A stretch of 64,000 bases of DNA. It comes from UMGS1387 sp045539625 (GTDB lineage Bacteria; Bacillota; Clostridia; Oscillospirales; CAG-382). The position numbers and the translations under genes were made by a program. Location of the stretch: positions 16,883 through 80,882 of the forward strand of contig JAZQFS010000064.1 in assembly GCA_045539625.1 (NCBI GenBank), in the 5' to 3' direction. The notes under the pieces are model-generated. The model had not been told where the DNA came from. It saw only the letters and a program-made list of their open reading frames with translations, and made no database searches. This document shows, in pieces, positions 31,590 through 39,771 of this stretch (its first letter is position 1; every line of letters begins with the position of its first letter).

Positions 31590-31739
31590 ATGAAAAGCTG
31601 TTGGAATTGCGAATGTAAGATACAGATAAATGCCAAGGTTTGCAAATTCTGCGGAAGTGTTCAGATGTGTGCTCCAAAAGAAGAGGTAAAGCCCAAAAAT
31701 GCGGATAATAACGCAGACAAGAATGAAAAAAAGTGCTGA
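31590..31739 (+). CDS. 49-residue zinc-ribbon peptide
   Basis: Small protein opening MKSCWNCECKIQINAKVCKF, with CWNC and CKFC pairs forming a minimal zinc ribbon and a charged Lys/Asn/Asp-rich tail. GGAG lies 7 bases before its ATG, and it follows a good promoter that overlaps a palindromic operator. Function unknown; the ribbon suggests a protein- or nucleic acid-binding role. It may be a partner or target of the neighbouring XRE regulator. Confidence 0.7.
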   Translation: MKSCWNCECKIQINAKVCKFCGSVQMCAPKEEVKPKNADNNADKNEKKC

Positions 31740-31782
31740 AGTGTTAAAATCGGATAAACTTTTTGTTTTTTTGGAAAAATCG

Positions 31783-31811
31783 TTGCATAAAAATCTTTAG
31801 TGTGGTAAAAT
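31783..31811 (+). promoter_or_regulatory. Promoter of the serine hydrolase gene
   Basis: TTGCAT at 31783-31788, TAAAAT at 31806-31811, 17-base spacer. Confidence 0.65.
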
Positions 31812-31868
31812 GACCTTGAAATAAGGCTTTTTGCCGCTTTTTTATTTTACAAAAAAGGAGTATCTGCG

Positions 31869-33341
31869 ATGTTTAAAACCTGTTCACCCGAAAGTGCGGG
31901 CATACCCTCAAAAAAAGTTCTCAGATTTATCAAGGCTCTTGAAGAAAAGGGCTTTGCTGTGCATAATATTCTCCTTTCAAGAGGGGATAAGCTTTTCTGT
32001 GAATGTTATTATGCACCTTTTCATAAGGATTATCTGCACAGAATGTATTCGGTGACAAAGAGCTTTGTGTCACTTGCAATAGGATTTCTTGAAGAAGAAG
32101 GCAAGCTCAGCCTTGACGATAAGCTGGTTGATTATTTTCCTGAGTATGAATACGATAAGCAAAGCCGCCTGGGTGAGCTGACACTTCGTGATATGCTTAA
32201 AATGAGCACCTCAAGAAAAGCGGGGCTCAACTGGTTTGGAGAAGTTCGCAAAATGGAAAAGCCCGACAGAACGGCAATTTATTTTATGATGGGACACCAC
32301 AGAATCCCCGGCACCTTCTATGAATATGACTCCGACGGCTCATATATGCTGGGAGTAGTTGCGGAAAAGCTGTGCGGAAAGCCCTTTATGGAATACTTGA
32401 AGGACAAGTTTATGAGAAAAATCGGCTGCAGTGAGCAAGCTTATTGCCTGAAAGCTCCCGGCGGATACTCGTGGGGTGACTCGGCACTTATGTGTAAGCC
32501 GATTGACCTTATGAAAACCGTCCGTTTTGTTGCAAACAAGGGCGTGTGGAACGGCGAGCGTCTGATGAATGAAAAGTACCTTACCGACGCAACCTCCGTA
32601 CAGTCAACACAGAACACCTACGGATTTAAGAATTATAACACCTACGGCTACGGCTATCAGATATGGAAGACAAAGAATGACGGCTTCTTCTTCAACGGTA
32701 TGGGCGGTCAGTATTGCGTATATGATCCTGTCACCGATATAATTTTTGAAATAAACGAGGATACACAGGGCAACGATATGGCACTCAACCTTGTTTTCAG
32801 TGATTTTTACAACATCATCGTTGACAACGCCGGCGAGCCTATGGAAGAAAATCCCGAAGATTACAAAGAGCTTTGCGACTATGTTGCTTGCCGTGAGCTT
32901 TTCAGTATGACAGGACCGTGTGACAGTGTGACACGTGAAAAGATAAACGGTGTAACTTATGCAAGCGACAACGACCTTATGAAAAGCTTCCGCTTTGATT
33001 TTGAAGGCGACAAGGGTACTCTTACATATGTCAATGACAGAGGCGAAATGAAAATTGATTTCGGTTTCGGTCACAATGAATTCGGACTTTTCCCCGAGGA
33101 AGGCTATTCCGATGAGGTGGGAGCACTTGAATGTGGCGGCAACAGGTATAAATGTGCCGCAAGTGCCGAGTGGTGCGAGGAGCACAAGCTTAAAATCAGG
33201 GTACAGATTATAGACAAGTACTTTGCCAACTTGGGTATGATTTTTGCTTTCAAGGGTGATGAGGCGTTTGTGATTTGCGAAAAGAGAGCCGAGGATTTTC
33301 TCAATCAGTACGGGACAAGCTTTATCGCAAAGAAAATATGA
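31869..33341 (+). CDS. Beta-lactamase-family serine hydrolase (class C/esterase type)
   Basis: 490 residues. The SxxK nucleophile motif is SVTKSF near residue 59-64, and a Tyr motif, YEYDSDGSY, lies near residue 153. The catalytic domain spans about 1-320; a C-terminal beta-rich domain (about 340-490) follows. There is no signal peptide, so a cytoplasmic esterase or peptidase role is more likely than antibiotic resistance. AAGGAG precedes the ATG. Confidence 0.85.
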   Translation: MFKTCSPESAGIPSKKVLRFIKALEEKGFAVHNILLSRGDKLFCECYYAPFHKDYLHRMYSVTKSFVSLAIGFLEEEGKLSLDDKLVDYFPEYEYDKQSRLGELTLRDMLKMSTSRKAGLNWFGEVRKMEKPDRTAIYFMMGHHRIPGTFYEYDSDGSYMLGVVAEKLCGKPFMEYLKDKFMRKIGCSEQAYCLKAPGGYSWGDSALMCKPIDLMKTVRFVANKGVWNGERLMNEKYLTDATSVQSTQNTYGFKNYNTYGYGYQIWKTKNDGFFFNGMGGQYCVYDPVTDIIFEINEDTQGNDMALNLVFSDFYNIIVDNAGEPMEENPEDYKELCDYVACRELFSMTGPCDSVTREKINGVTYASDNDLMKSFRFDFEGDKGTLTYVNDRGEMKIDFGFGHNEFGLFPEEGYSDEVGALECGGNRYKCAASAEWCEEHKLKIRVQIIDKYFANLGMIFAFKGDEAFVICEKRAEDFLNQYGTSFIAKKI

Positions 33342-33345
33342 TTTT

Positions 33346-33385
33346 TTCTGCTTCACTTTTTGGTGAGGCAGATTTTTTCTTTTTT
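33346..33385 (+). terminator. Terminator of the serine hydrolase gene
   Basis: TCTGCTTCAC pairs with GTGAGGCAGA and is followed by TTTTTTCTTTTTT. Confidence 0.9.
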
Positions 33386-33481
33386 AGCTGTTCGCCTCCG
33401 CAAAGACAAAATCTCCCTGCCTGACATTAAAGTATCTTTAAAATAAATAATAAAGAATTTACATTATTTGCTTTAAAACTG

Positions 33482-33510
33482 TTGTAAATGGCAAAAAAAT
33501 ATGTTATAAT
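33482..33510 (+). promoter_or_regulatory. Promoter of the AI-2E transporter gene
   Basis: TTGTAA at 33482-33487 and TATAAT at 33505-33510, 17-base spacer. Confidence 0.65.
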
Positions 33511-33540
33511 AAACCGATATTAACGTGGGGGAGTGGTACT

Positions 33541-34833
33541 GTGCGAAAAGAAGTAAGACCCGAAATGAATAAAAAATATAATACAATAGCCTTGTATACG
33601 CTGTGCGTGGCATTGATTATTGTGTGTTTTATTCTTGCAACAGTGTACAGTACACCCATAGGAAACTTCCTTGCAAAGGTGACGTCAATTCTCTCACCTG
33701 TGCTGTACGGTATAGTTTTTGCGTATATTCTTTGCCCTGCGTGTAACTTTTTTGACAGATTGCTGGATAAACTTAAGGGAGATAAAAAAATCCATAAATA
33801 TCTGCTGAATCCAATAGCAAAGCGCGGCGGTATAGTAATTACCTACATTCTGTTTGTGGCGGCGCTGGTTGGACTGTTCTATATAGTTATCCCCCAGATT
33901 TCCGACAGCTTCAACAGCTTTTACGACAACTACAAAATATATATCAAAAGAGCAGATGCCTTTCTTCGTGACCTTGGCGATATGTTCGGCTTTATTCCTG
34001 CCGATGTGATTAAAAACGTGGAGCAGGGACTTGTTTCAATGCTGGAACGCTTTGTTGAACGCTCGCTGCAGCTTGTGACGGAGTACAGCCCTGTGCTTAT
34101 CAACAAGGTTTCGGGCTTTGCAATGGGCGTGTGGAATATAGTTCTCGGTATTATCATTTCAATATACGTTCTTGCCGAAAGAAAGAATTTTATGAGAGCA
34201 GGCAAAAAGCTTGTTTACTCCTGCTTTTCCGTAAACAGAGCACACAGCATCTGCCGTGCCGTTGAAAAAACACATCAGGTTTTCGGCGGCTTTGTAAACG
34301 GCAAGCTCCTTGATTCCTTGATTATCGGTATTCTGTGCTTTGCGGGAACGTCGATTTTGCAGATTCCCTATGCACCTCTTATCAGCCTTATTGTGGGTAT
34401 TACAAACGTAATTCCTTATTTCGGACCGTTTATGGGTGCAATTCCTTCATTTATAATTGTCTTCCTCAATGAGCCTGTAAAGGCGTTGTGGTTTGCAATA
34501 TTTGTGCTTGTGCTTCAGCAGCTTGACGGTAACTTCATAGGTCCCAAGATTTTAGGTCAAACCATCGGCGTGTCGTCCTTCTGGATTATTACAAGTCTTC
34601 TTGTAATGGGCGGACTTTACGGTGTTGTGGGAATGATACTTGCCGTTCCTCTCTTTGCACTTGTACAGATGCTGCTCACCAAAATTTGTAACAGCGTGCT
34701 GATGGCTAAGGGTATTACCGTGACAGACGAAAAGGTTACGGTGATGGAATATAAAGATCCCCTTGATTTTGATGATGACGACGATGATTACGATGATGAA
34801 TACGAGGTAGTAAATACCGTAGAAAAAGAATAA
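33541..34833 (+). CDS. AI-2E family transporter
   Basis: 430 residues with about eight membrane spans: two near the N-terminus, a long periplasmic-type insertion (about 125-190), and a cluster in the second half containing GGFVNGKLLDSLIIGILCF, PYAPLISLIVGITNVIPYFG and GNFIGPKILGQ, all typical of this family. Proteins of the family export small molecules or exchange ions; AI-2 itself is only one proposed substrate. GTG start with GGGGGAG upstream; an alternative ATG is at 33565. The C-terminal tail is a striking run of Asp residues (about 408-423). Confidence 0.95.
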   Translation: MRKEVRPEMNKKYNTIALYTLCVALIIVCFILATVYSTPIGNFLAKVTSILSPVLYGIVFAYILCPACNFFDRLLDKLKGDKKIHKYLLNPIAKRGGIVITYILFVAALVGLFYIVIPQISDSFNSFYDNYKIYIKRADAFLRDLGDMFGFIPADVIKNVEQGLVSMLERFVERSLQLVTEYSPVLINKVSGFAMGVWNIVLGIIISIYVLAERKNFMRAGKKLVYSCFSVNRAHSICRAVEKTHQVFGGFVNGKLLDSLIIGILCFAGTSILQIPYAPLISLIVGITNVIPYFGPFMGAIPSFIIVFLNEPVKALWFAIFVLVLQQLDGNFIGPKILGQTIGVSSFWIITSLLVMGGLYGVVGMILAVPLFALVQMLLTKICNSVLMAKGITVTDEKVTVMEYKDPLDFDDDDDDYDDEYEVVNTVEKE

Positions 34834-34842
34834 CATTGGATT

Positions 34843-34867
34843 AAGGAGGAGGCACAGCGATTGTGCC
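34843..34867 (+). promoter_or_regulatory. plsY ribosome site followed by a stem-loop
   Basis: AAGGAGGA at 34843-34850 is 26 bases from the plsY ATG, too far for normal initiation. The gap holds a GGCACA/TGTGCC hairpin (34851-34867) that would bring the two together. No start codon in the right frame exists nearer because TAA precedes the ATG by one codon. Confidence 0.55.
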
Positions 34868-34876
34868 GAATAAGCT

Positions 34877-35689
34877 ATGTTTGAAAAAATCGGTGATATT
34901 TACGTAAACGGACTTTTCCCCGACATTGCGGCAAAAAGTACAATAGGAACACCCTTTTTGTGTGCGGGAATTGTGCTGACGGCACTTATAGCATATATTC
35001 TCGGTTCATTTAACTTTGCACTTATCCTGTCAAAGAAAATGTACGGCGAGGACATTCGAGACCACGGCAGTAAAAATGCAGGTACTACCAATATGATGCG
35101 TACCTACGGCAAGAAGGCGGCACTGTTTACCATTCTTGGAGATATAGGCAAAGGTCTGCTTTCGGTAATTGCGGGAAGCTTTCTTTTGGGAGCTGCCTTC
35201 GGCGGCGGATACTTTGCAGGACTCTGCTGTGTAATCGGACACGTGTTTCCGCTGTTTTACGGCTTTAAGGGAGGAAAAGGTGTTGCAACGGCAGCGGCGG
35301 TAATTCTTATGGTTGATCCGCTTGTGTGCCTTGTGGTGCTGGGAATATTTATACTGACGGTTGTTCTCACAAGATACGTATCTCTCGGCTCATGTCTCGG
35401 TGCGGCTCTTTTCCCGTTTCTCACCTTCTACCACGTTGTGGGAAATCCTGCTTTTCCGGGCGGAGGAATAGCTTTTGTGTGTGCTTTGATTATGGCAATG
35501 ATTGTTATATGTAAGCATCATACAAACTTAAGACGTCTTGCAAACGGAACAGAATCAAAGTTCAGCTTCAAAAAGAGCAAGCCTACAGGCGAAAAAGCGG
35601 AAAACAAGGACGTGGAAGCTGAGGATTCTCACACATATACGGCAAAGAAGAAAAAGAAAAAACGAAAATTTACGGCTAAAAAGAAATAA
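34877..35689 (+). CDS. plsY: Glycerol-3-phosphate acyltransferase PlsY with a basic tail
   Basis: 270 residues. The three conserved cytoplasmic loops are visible: GSFNFALILSKKMYGEDIR with HGSKNAGTTNMMRTYG, KGLLSVIAG, and FYGFKGGKGVATAAAV. Five or so membrane spans follow the PlsY pattern. It transfers an acyl group from acyl phosphate to glycerol-3-phosphate, the first step of phospholipid synthesis. Usual PlsY proteins are about 200 residues; here a 60-70-residue Lys/Glu-rich cytoplasmic tail ending KKKKKKRKFTAKKK is added. The start is supported by frame, with an unusual ribosome site. Confidence 0.95.
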   Translation: MFEKIGDIYVNGLFPDIAAKSTIGTPFLCAGIVLTALIAYILGSFNFALILSKKMYGEDIRDHGSKNAGTTNMMRTYGKKAALFTILGDIGKGLLSVIAGSFLLGAAFGGGYFAGLCCVIGHVFPLFYGFKGGKGVATAAAVILMVDPLVCLVVLGIFILTVVLTRYVSLGSCLGAALFPFLTFYHVVGNPAFPGGGIAFVCALIMAMIVICKHHTNLRRLANGTESKFSFKKSKPTGEKAENKDVEAEDSHTYTAKKKKKKRKFTAKKK

Positions 35690-35708
35690 TTATACGGAGG
35701 ATAAAACA

Positions 35709-36989
35709 ATGAGCCACATTAACACAAAATGTATTCAGTCGGGCTATACACCCAAAAACGGAGAGCCCAGAATTCTGCCTATTGTGCAGAGCACAACATA
35801 TAAGTATGAGTCTGCCGACCAGATGGGAAGACTTTTCGACCTTGAAGAAAGCGGATACTTCTATACCCGTCTTGCAAACCCCACAAACGATGCGGTTGCG
35901 GCAAAAATCTGCGATATGGAGGGCGGCGTAGGCGCAATGCTTACCTCTTCAGGTCAGGCGGCAAACTTCTATGCCATTTTCAACATCTGTAACGCAGGTG
36001 ACCACGTTGTTTGCTCCAGTGCAATTTACGGCGGTACTTTCAATCTTTTCAACGTAACCATGAGAAAAATGGGTATTGACTTTACATTCGTAACACCCGA
36101 TGTTTCCGACGAAGAGCTTGAAGCGGCATTCAAGCCCAACACCAAGGCTGTGTTTGCAGAGAGTATTTCAAACCCTTCACTTTGCATCATTGACTTTGAA
36201 CAGTTTGCATCTGCCGCACACAGACACGGCGTACCCTTTATTGTTGACAATACCTTCCCCACACCCATCAACTGCCGTCCCATCGAATACGGCGTTGACA
36301 TTGTAACACACTCCACTACCAAGTATATGGACGGTCATGCCACAAGTGTTGGCGGCTGTATTGTAGACAGCGGTAACTTTGACTGGAGCAAGTACCCCGA
36401 AAAGTTCTCCTGCCTTACAACTCCCGACGATTCCTACCACGGCATTGTTTATACCGAAAAATTCGGCAAGAGCGCATACATCACAAAGGCACTTTCACAG
36501 GTTATGAGAGACCTTGGCTCAATCCAGTCGCCCCAGAATGCCTTCCTTCTCAACCTCGGTCTTGAAACACTTGCTCTCAGAATGGAAAGACATTGCTCCA
36601 ATGCTCTTGAGGTTGCAAAGTTCCTTGAAAGCGACGAAAGAATTGCATGGGTAGAATATCCCGGCCTTGAGTCAAGCAAGTACCATGACAGAGCCGTAAA
36701 GTATATGCCTGACGGCACCTGCGGTGTTATTTCCTTCGGTGTAAAGGGCGACAGAGAAACAGCGACAAAGTTTATGGACGCATTGAAGCTTGCAGCTATC
36801 GTAACACACGTTGCCGATGCAAGAACCTGTATTCTCCACCCTGCAAGCACAACACACCGCCAGCTTACCGACGAGCAGCTTCGTGACTGCGGAACAAGCC
36901 CCGATCTTCTCAGACTTTCCGTGGGTATTGAGTATGCAGGAGATATTATTGACGACATTAAGCAGGCTCTTGACTCAATTTTTGCGTAA
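35709..36989 (+). CDS. O-acetylhomoserine sulfhydrylase or methionine gamma-lyase (PLP, Cys/Met family)
   Basis: 426 residues. The PLP-binding Lys lies in HSTTKYMDGHATSVGG near residue 204; LTSSGQAANFYAIFNI and FVDNTFPTPINCRPIEYGVD-type blocks (here IVDNTFPTP) are family marks. The C-terminus, ILHPASTTHRQLTDEQL and DLLRLSVGIE, is typical of both MetY and methionine gamma-lyase. I favour MetY by overall feel but the motifs do not decide it. It follows plsY by 19 bases with GGAGG upstream and is likely co-transcribed. Confidence 0.85.
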   Translation: MSHINTKCIQSGYTPKNGEPRILPIVQSTTYKYESADQMGRLFDLEESGYFYTRLANPTNDAVAAKICDMEGGVGAMLTSSGQAANFYAIFNICNAGDHVVCSSAIYGGTFNLFNVTMRKMGIDFTFVTPDVSDEELEAAFKPNTKAVFAESISNPSLCIIDFEQFASAAHRHGVPFIVDNTFPTPINCRPIEYGVDIVTHSTTKYMDGHATSVGGCIVDSGNFDWSKYPEKFSCLTTPDDSYHGIVYTEKFGKSAYITKALSQVMRDLGSIQSPQNAFLLNLGLETLALRMERHCSNALEVAKFLESDERIAWVEYPGLESSKYHDRAVKYMPDGTCGVISFGVKGDRETATKFMDALKLAAIVTHVADARTCILHPASTTHRQLTDEQLRDCGTSPDLLRLSVGIEYAGDIIDDIKQALDSIFA

Positions 36990-37031
36990 TAAAAAGAAAA
37001 GCCGATTGACTTGTTTTAAATTTAAACTGAA

Positions 37032-37060
37032 AGATGACCGCCGATGTACGGCGGTCATCT
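37032..37060 (+). repeat. Perfect 12-bp stem-loop after metY-like gene
   Basis: AGATGACCGCCG and CGGCGGTCATCT around a 5-base loop, not followed by T. It could protect the 3' end of the mRNA or be a small repetitive palindrome. Confidence 0.6.
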
Positions 37061-37076
37061 GAGCTTGTCTTGATAT

Positions 37077-37120
37077 AAAAAAACCGTCCATTACGAAAGC
37101 AAAGGACGGAATTTTTTTTA
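37077..37120. terminator. Bidirectional terminator between convergent genes
   Basis: CCGTCC (37084-37089) pairs with GGACGG (37104-37109); A-run on the left and T-run on the right make it work in both directions. Confidence 0.8.
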
Positions 37121-37126
37121 TTATTG

Positions 37127-38056
37127 TTATTTCTTTTTGTCCTCAAGACCTGCGAAGAAGTATTCGGGCTTTTTATCGGTGGTGTAGAACAAGTCAAAAT
37201 TTGACAGCACCTTTCGCACCGTACTGAAGGTTTTTCCCGAACCGTGTGATTTTTTGAACTGCGACGGCGTAACACCGTGAGTTTTCATAAATGCTCTGTT
37301 GAAGGAACGCACAGTGCCGTAACCGCAATGATAGGCTATGTCAAGTATGTTCATATCGGTATCGGTTAGATAGGAGTCGGCTTTGCTCATTCTCAGTAAG
37401 GTGATATATTCCTTTACGGCAAGATTTATATTTTTGGAGAACAATTGCTGAAGTCTTGCGGGAGTTGCTCCCAGAGCACGTGACAGCACCGTTACGTTAA
37501 AGCTTTCCTCGGTGTATTTTTCACAGCATATTCTTACGGCACGTATAAACAGACTTGTGTCGGTTTTGTCGGATTTTTCAAGGGGCGTCACATTGAGAAT
37601 GTCGCTGACAAAAGAAACAAGCTCCGAAAAATACCTCATATACTTTGCAGGGGCCTGATTGTTTTCAAAGCCCTTGCAAAGCCCCGACAGCTTTTCCGAA
37701 AGGTTTGGAAAGAGACTGTTCATTGTCTCGTTTTTTATGATGGGAGATTTCGGAACATATTCAAGCAGAAGCGTTCCCATTGCTCCCAGACTTTCAGGCT
37801 CGAAAAGTGCTTTGAATAAAAATGGCTTGTGTCCGTCCTCAACGCTGTAGCCGTGAAGAACGTAAGGAACGAAGAATGCCGCATCGCCTTCATTTAAGGT
37901 GGTTGTTCTGCCGTTGATGTTGACACCTATGCTTCCGCTGGTTACGCATATCAGCTCAATGTGCCTGTGCTGATGAAGAGGAAAATCACGCTCGTGAGCA
38001 ACGGTTATCTGCGGATTGAGATAAAGCTCGTTTTCGTATTTTGCAGGCTGTGTCAC
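37127..38056 (-). CDS. AraC-family regulator
   Basis: 309 residues. Cupin sensor (about 20-110) with LHQHRHIELICVTSG and FVPYVLHGYS; C-terminal double helix-turn-helix with FNVTVLSRALGATPARLQQL and ILDIAYHCGYGTVRSFNRAF. The start is GTG at 38056 with GGAGGAAAAAAT before it; the ATG one base off is followed at once by a stop. It is divergent from an NhaC-type antiporter across a region with two tandem 22-bp repeats. Confidence 0.9.
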   Translation of the reverse strand: MTQPAKYENELYLNPQITVAHERDFPLHQHRHIELICVTSGSIGVNINGRTTTLNEGDAAFFVPYVLHGYSVEDGHKPFLFKALFEPESLGAMGTLLLEYVPKSPIIKNETMNSLFPNLSEKLSGLCKGFENNQAPAKYMRYFSELVSFVSDILNVTPLEKSDKTDTSLFIRAVRICCEKYTEESFNVTVLSRALGATPARLQQLFSKNINLAVKEYITLLRMSKADSYLTDTDMNILDIAYHCGYGTVRSFNRAFMKTHGVTPSQFKKSHGSGKTFSTVRKVLSNFDLFYTTDKKPEYFFAGLEDKKK

Positions 38057-38137
38057 ATTTTTTCCTCCTCTCAGTGTTCTGATTTTATTTTACACGATTT
38101 TCTTCAAAAATCAACACGTAAGACAAAAGATTATATA

Positions 38138-38181
38138 AAACGTCTATAGTTAATTGCCAAAACGTCTATAATTAATTGACA
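38138..38181. promoter_or_regulatory. Two tandem 22-bp direct repeats
   Basis: 38138-38159 and 38160-38181 differ at only two positions; core AAACGTCTATA followed by TTAATTG. Head-to-tail placement one 22-base step apart, two helical turns, fits an AraC dimer binding site between the divergent genes. Confidence 0.65.
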
Positions 38182-38295
38182 AAGCAAACCTGCAACATTG
38201 CTTTGAAGATGTGTAAAGTGTCAAATAATCGGTTGCGGTAAAGTTAAAACAGCCGAAAATGTGTAAAAATGTAATCTTTTACGTTGTTATGGATA

Positions 38296-38324
38296 TTGAC
38301 TTTTTGCCGATAAAGCTGTATATT
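38296..38324 (+). promoter_or_regulatory. Promoter of the NhaC-type antiporter gene
   Basis: TTGACT at 38296-38301 and TATATT at 38319-38324, 17-base spacer. Confidence 0.7.
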
Positions 38325-38353
38325 ATAGGCATACGGAAAAGGAGGTACGGACA

Positions 38354-39655
38354 ATGGAGCTTTGTGTTATTATATTGTTTTGTCTGTCGCTTGTAATATG
38401 CATACTTTCGGACTCTTCAATACTTATCGCCCTTGCTTTCGGTCTTTGCCTTTTCTGGCTGTACGGATTAAAAAAAGGCTTTACGCCGCTGAACCTTCTC
38501 AAAATGACCTTCACGGGAATTAATACCGTTAAAAACATACTTATAACCTTTGTGCTTATCGGAATTATGACGGCTCTCTGGCGTGAAGCAGGCACAATTG
38601 CCGTTATTGTCAGTACCGCATCAAAGCTTATAAGCCCGCCTGTGTTTTTGCTTGCCGCATTTTTACTGTGCTGCTTTGTGTCCTTCCTTACGGGAACAGC
38701 CTTCGGTACGGCGGCGACAATGGGAGTTATCTGCTCTACCATGGCGGTGTCTCTCGGTATTTCGCCCTTGTTTACGGGTGGAGCAATACTTGCAGGCAGC
38801 TATTTCGGTGACAGGTGCTCACCCATATCCACAAGTGCCATTCTTGTCAGCACGCTTACGAAATCTGACTTGTTTTGCAATCTTAAAAATATGGCAAGGT
38901 CGGCAGTTGTACCTTTTTTGCTTTCATGTGTGCTGTACGGCTTTCTGGGAAAGACTTTTTCGGCAAAGGGCAGCATACCCGATCTTACGGGCATATTTTC
39001 ACGGGACTTTGAAATGGAGCTTGTGTGTGTATTGCCTGCCTTGCTTATACTTGTGCTGTCGCTGTTGAAGGTCAATGTAAAAATCGCAATGGGGGCAAGT
39101 ATACTGTGTGCCGTGCCCATTTGTATTTTGCTTCAGGGAAGCGATGCTGTGTCCTTGCCGCACCTTGCCGTTTTCGGCTATACGTCTCAGGATACACAAA
39201 TTGCATCAATGATGAACGGCGGAGGCATTGTGTCAATGTTAAAGCCTATGTGCATTGTTTGTCTGTCTTCGTCCTATTCGGATATTTTCAGGAAAACGGG
39301 ACTTCTCAACGGAGCAAAAAGTGCCGTAAATGCAGTTTCGGAAAAAACGAATTCCTATATTGCCGCATTGCTCACATCTGCTGTAACGGGTATGATTGCC
39401 TGCAACCAGACTTTGTCAATTATGCTTACCCATCAGCTTTGCAGTGACACCGAAAAGGATAACAGCCGTCTTGCACTGAACATTGAAGACAGCGCCGTTG
39501 TTACTGCAAGCCTTGTGCCGTGGTCAATAGCATCGTCTGTTGCGCTTTCTGCAGTGTCATGTCCGCAGACGTCAATAGCCTTTGGCTTTTTCCTGTATCT
39601 TCTGCCGCTGTGGAGGGTTGTACAAAGCCTGATTTTCAGAAGGAAACATTCATAA
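38354..39655 (+). CDS. NhaC-family Na+/H+ antiporter
   Basis: 433 residues with about eleven membrane spans. FLTGTAFGTAATMGVICSTM, AGSYFGDRCSPISTSAIL and a second inverted-type motif ACNQTLSIMLTHQ mark the NhaC/ArsB-type exchanger fold. Family members exchange sodium for protons or malate for lactate; the precise ions cannot be told. AAAAGGAGGTACGGACA precedes the ATG. The adjacent AraC gene is a probable regulator, which would be unusual for a housekeeping antiporter and hints at a substrate-linked role. Confidence 0.85.
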   Translation: MELCVIILFCLSLVICILSDSSILIALAFGLCLFWLYGLKKGFTPLNLLKMTFTGINTVKNILITFVLIGIMTALWREAGTIAVIVSTASKLISPPVFLLAAFLLCCFVSFLTGTAFGTAATMGVICSTMAVSLGISPLFTGGAILAGSYFGDRCSPISTSAILVSTLTKSDLFCNLKNMARSAVVPFLLSCVLYGFLGKTFSAKGSIPDLTGIFSRDFEMELVCVLPALLILVLSLLKVNVKIAMGASILCAVPICILLQGSDAVSLPHLAVFGYTSQDTQIASMMNGGGIVSMLKPMCIVCLSSSYSDIFRKTGLLNGAKSAVNAVSEKTNSYIAALLTSAVTGMIACNQTLSIMLTHQLCSDTEKDNSRLALNIEDSAVVTASLVPWSIASSVALSAVSCPQTSIAFGFFLYLLPLWRVVQSLIFRRKHS

Positions 39656-39727
39656 ATATTGGAAAAACACAGCGAACAATTAATAAAAATGCTCCTCAAT
39701 GAGCTTAATAACAGATTTTGCCGCAAG

Positions 39728-39757
39728 AAAAGCCGCCTCGTTATGAGACGGCTTTTG
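39728..39757. terminator. Bidirectional terminator
   Basis: AAAAGCCGCCTC pairs with GAGACGGCTTTT between the convergent antiporter and deaminase-like genes. Confidence 0.85.
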
Positions 39758-39771
39758 TACTGTAAACTATT

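Noticed and set aside
31869..33341. Beta-lactam resistance gene
   Set aside because: The protein has SxxK but no signal peptide and an extra C-terminal domain, which fits a general serine hydrolase better than a resistance enzyme.
32604..33356. 250-codon open frame antisense to the serine hydrolase gene
   Set aside because: Overlaps the C-terminal domain of a well-supported gene and the terminator; no ribosome site.
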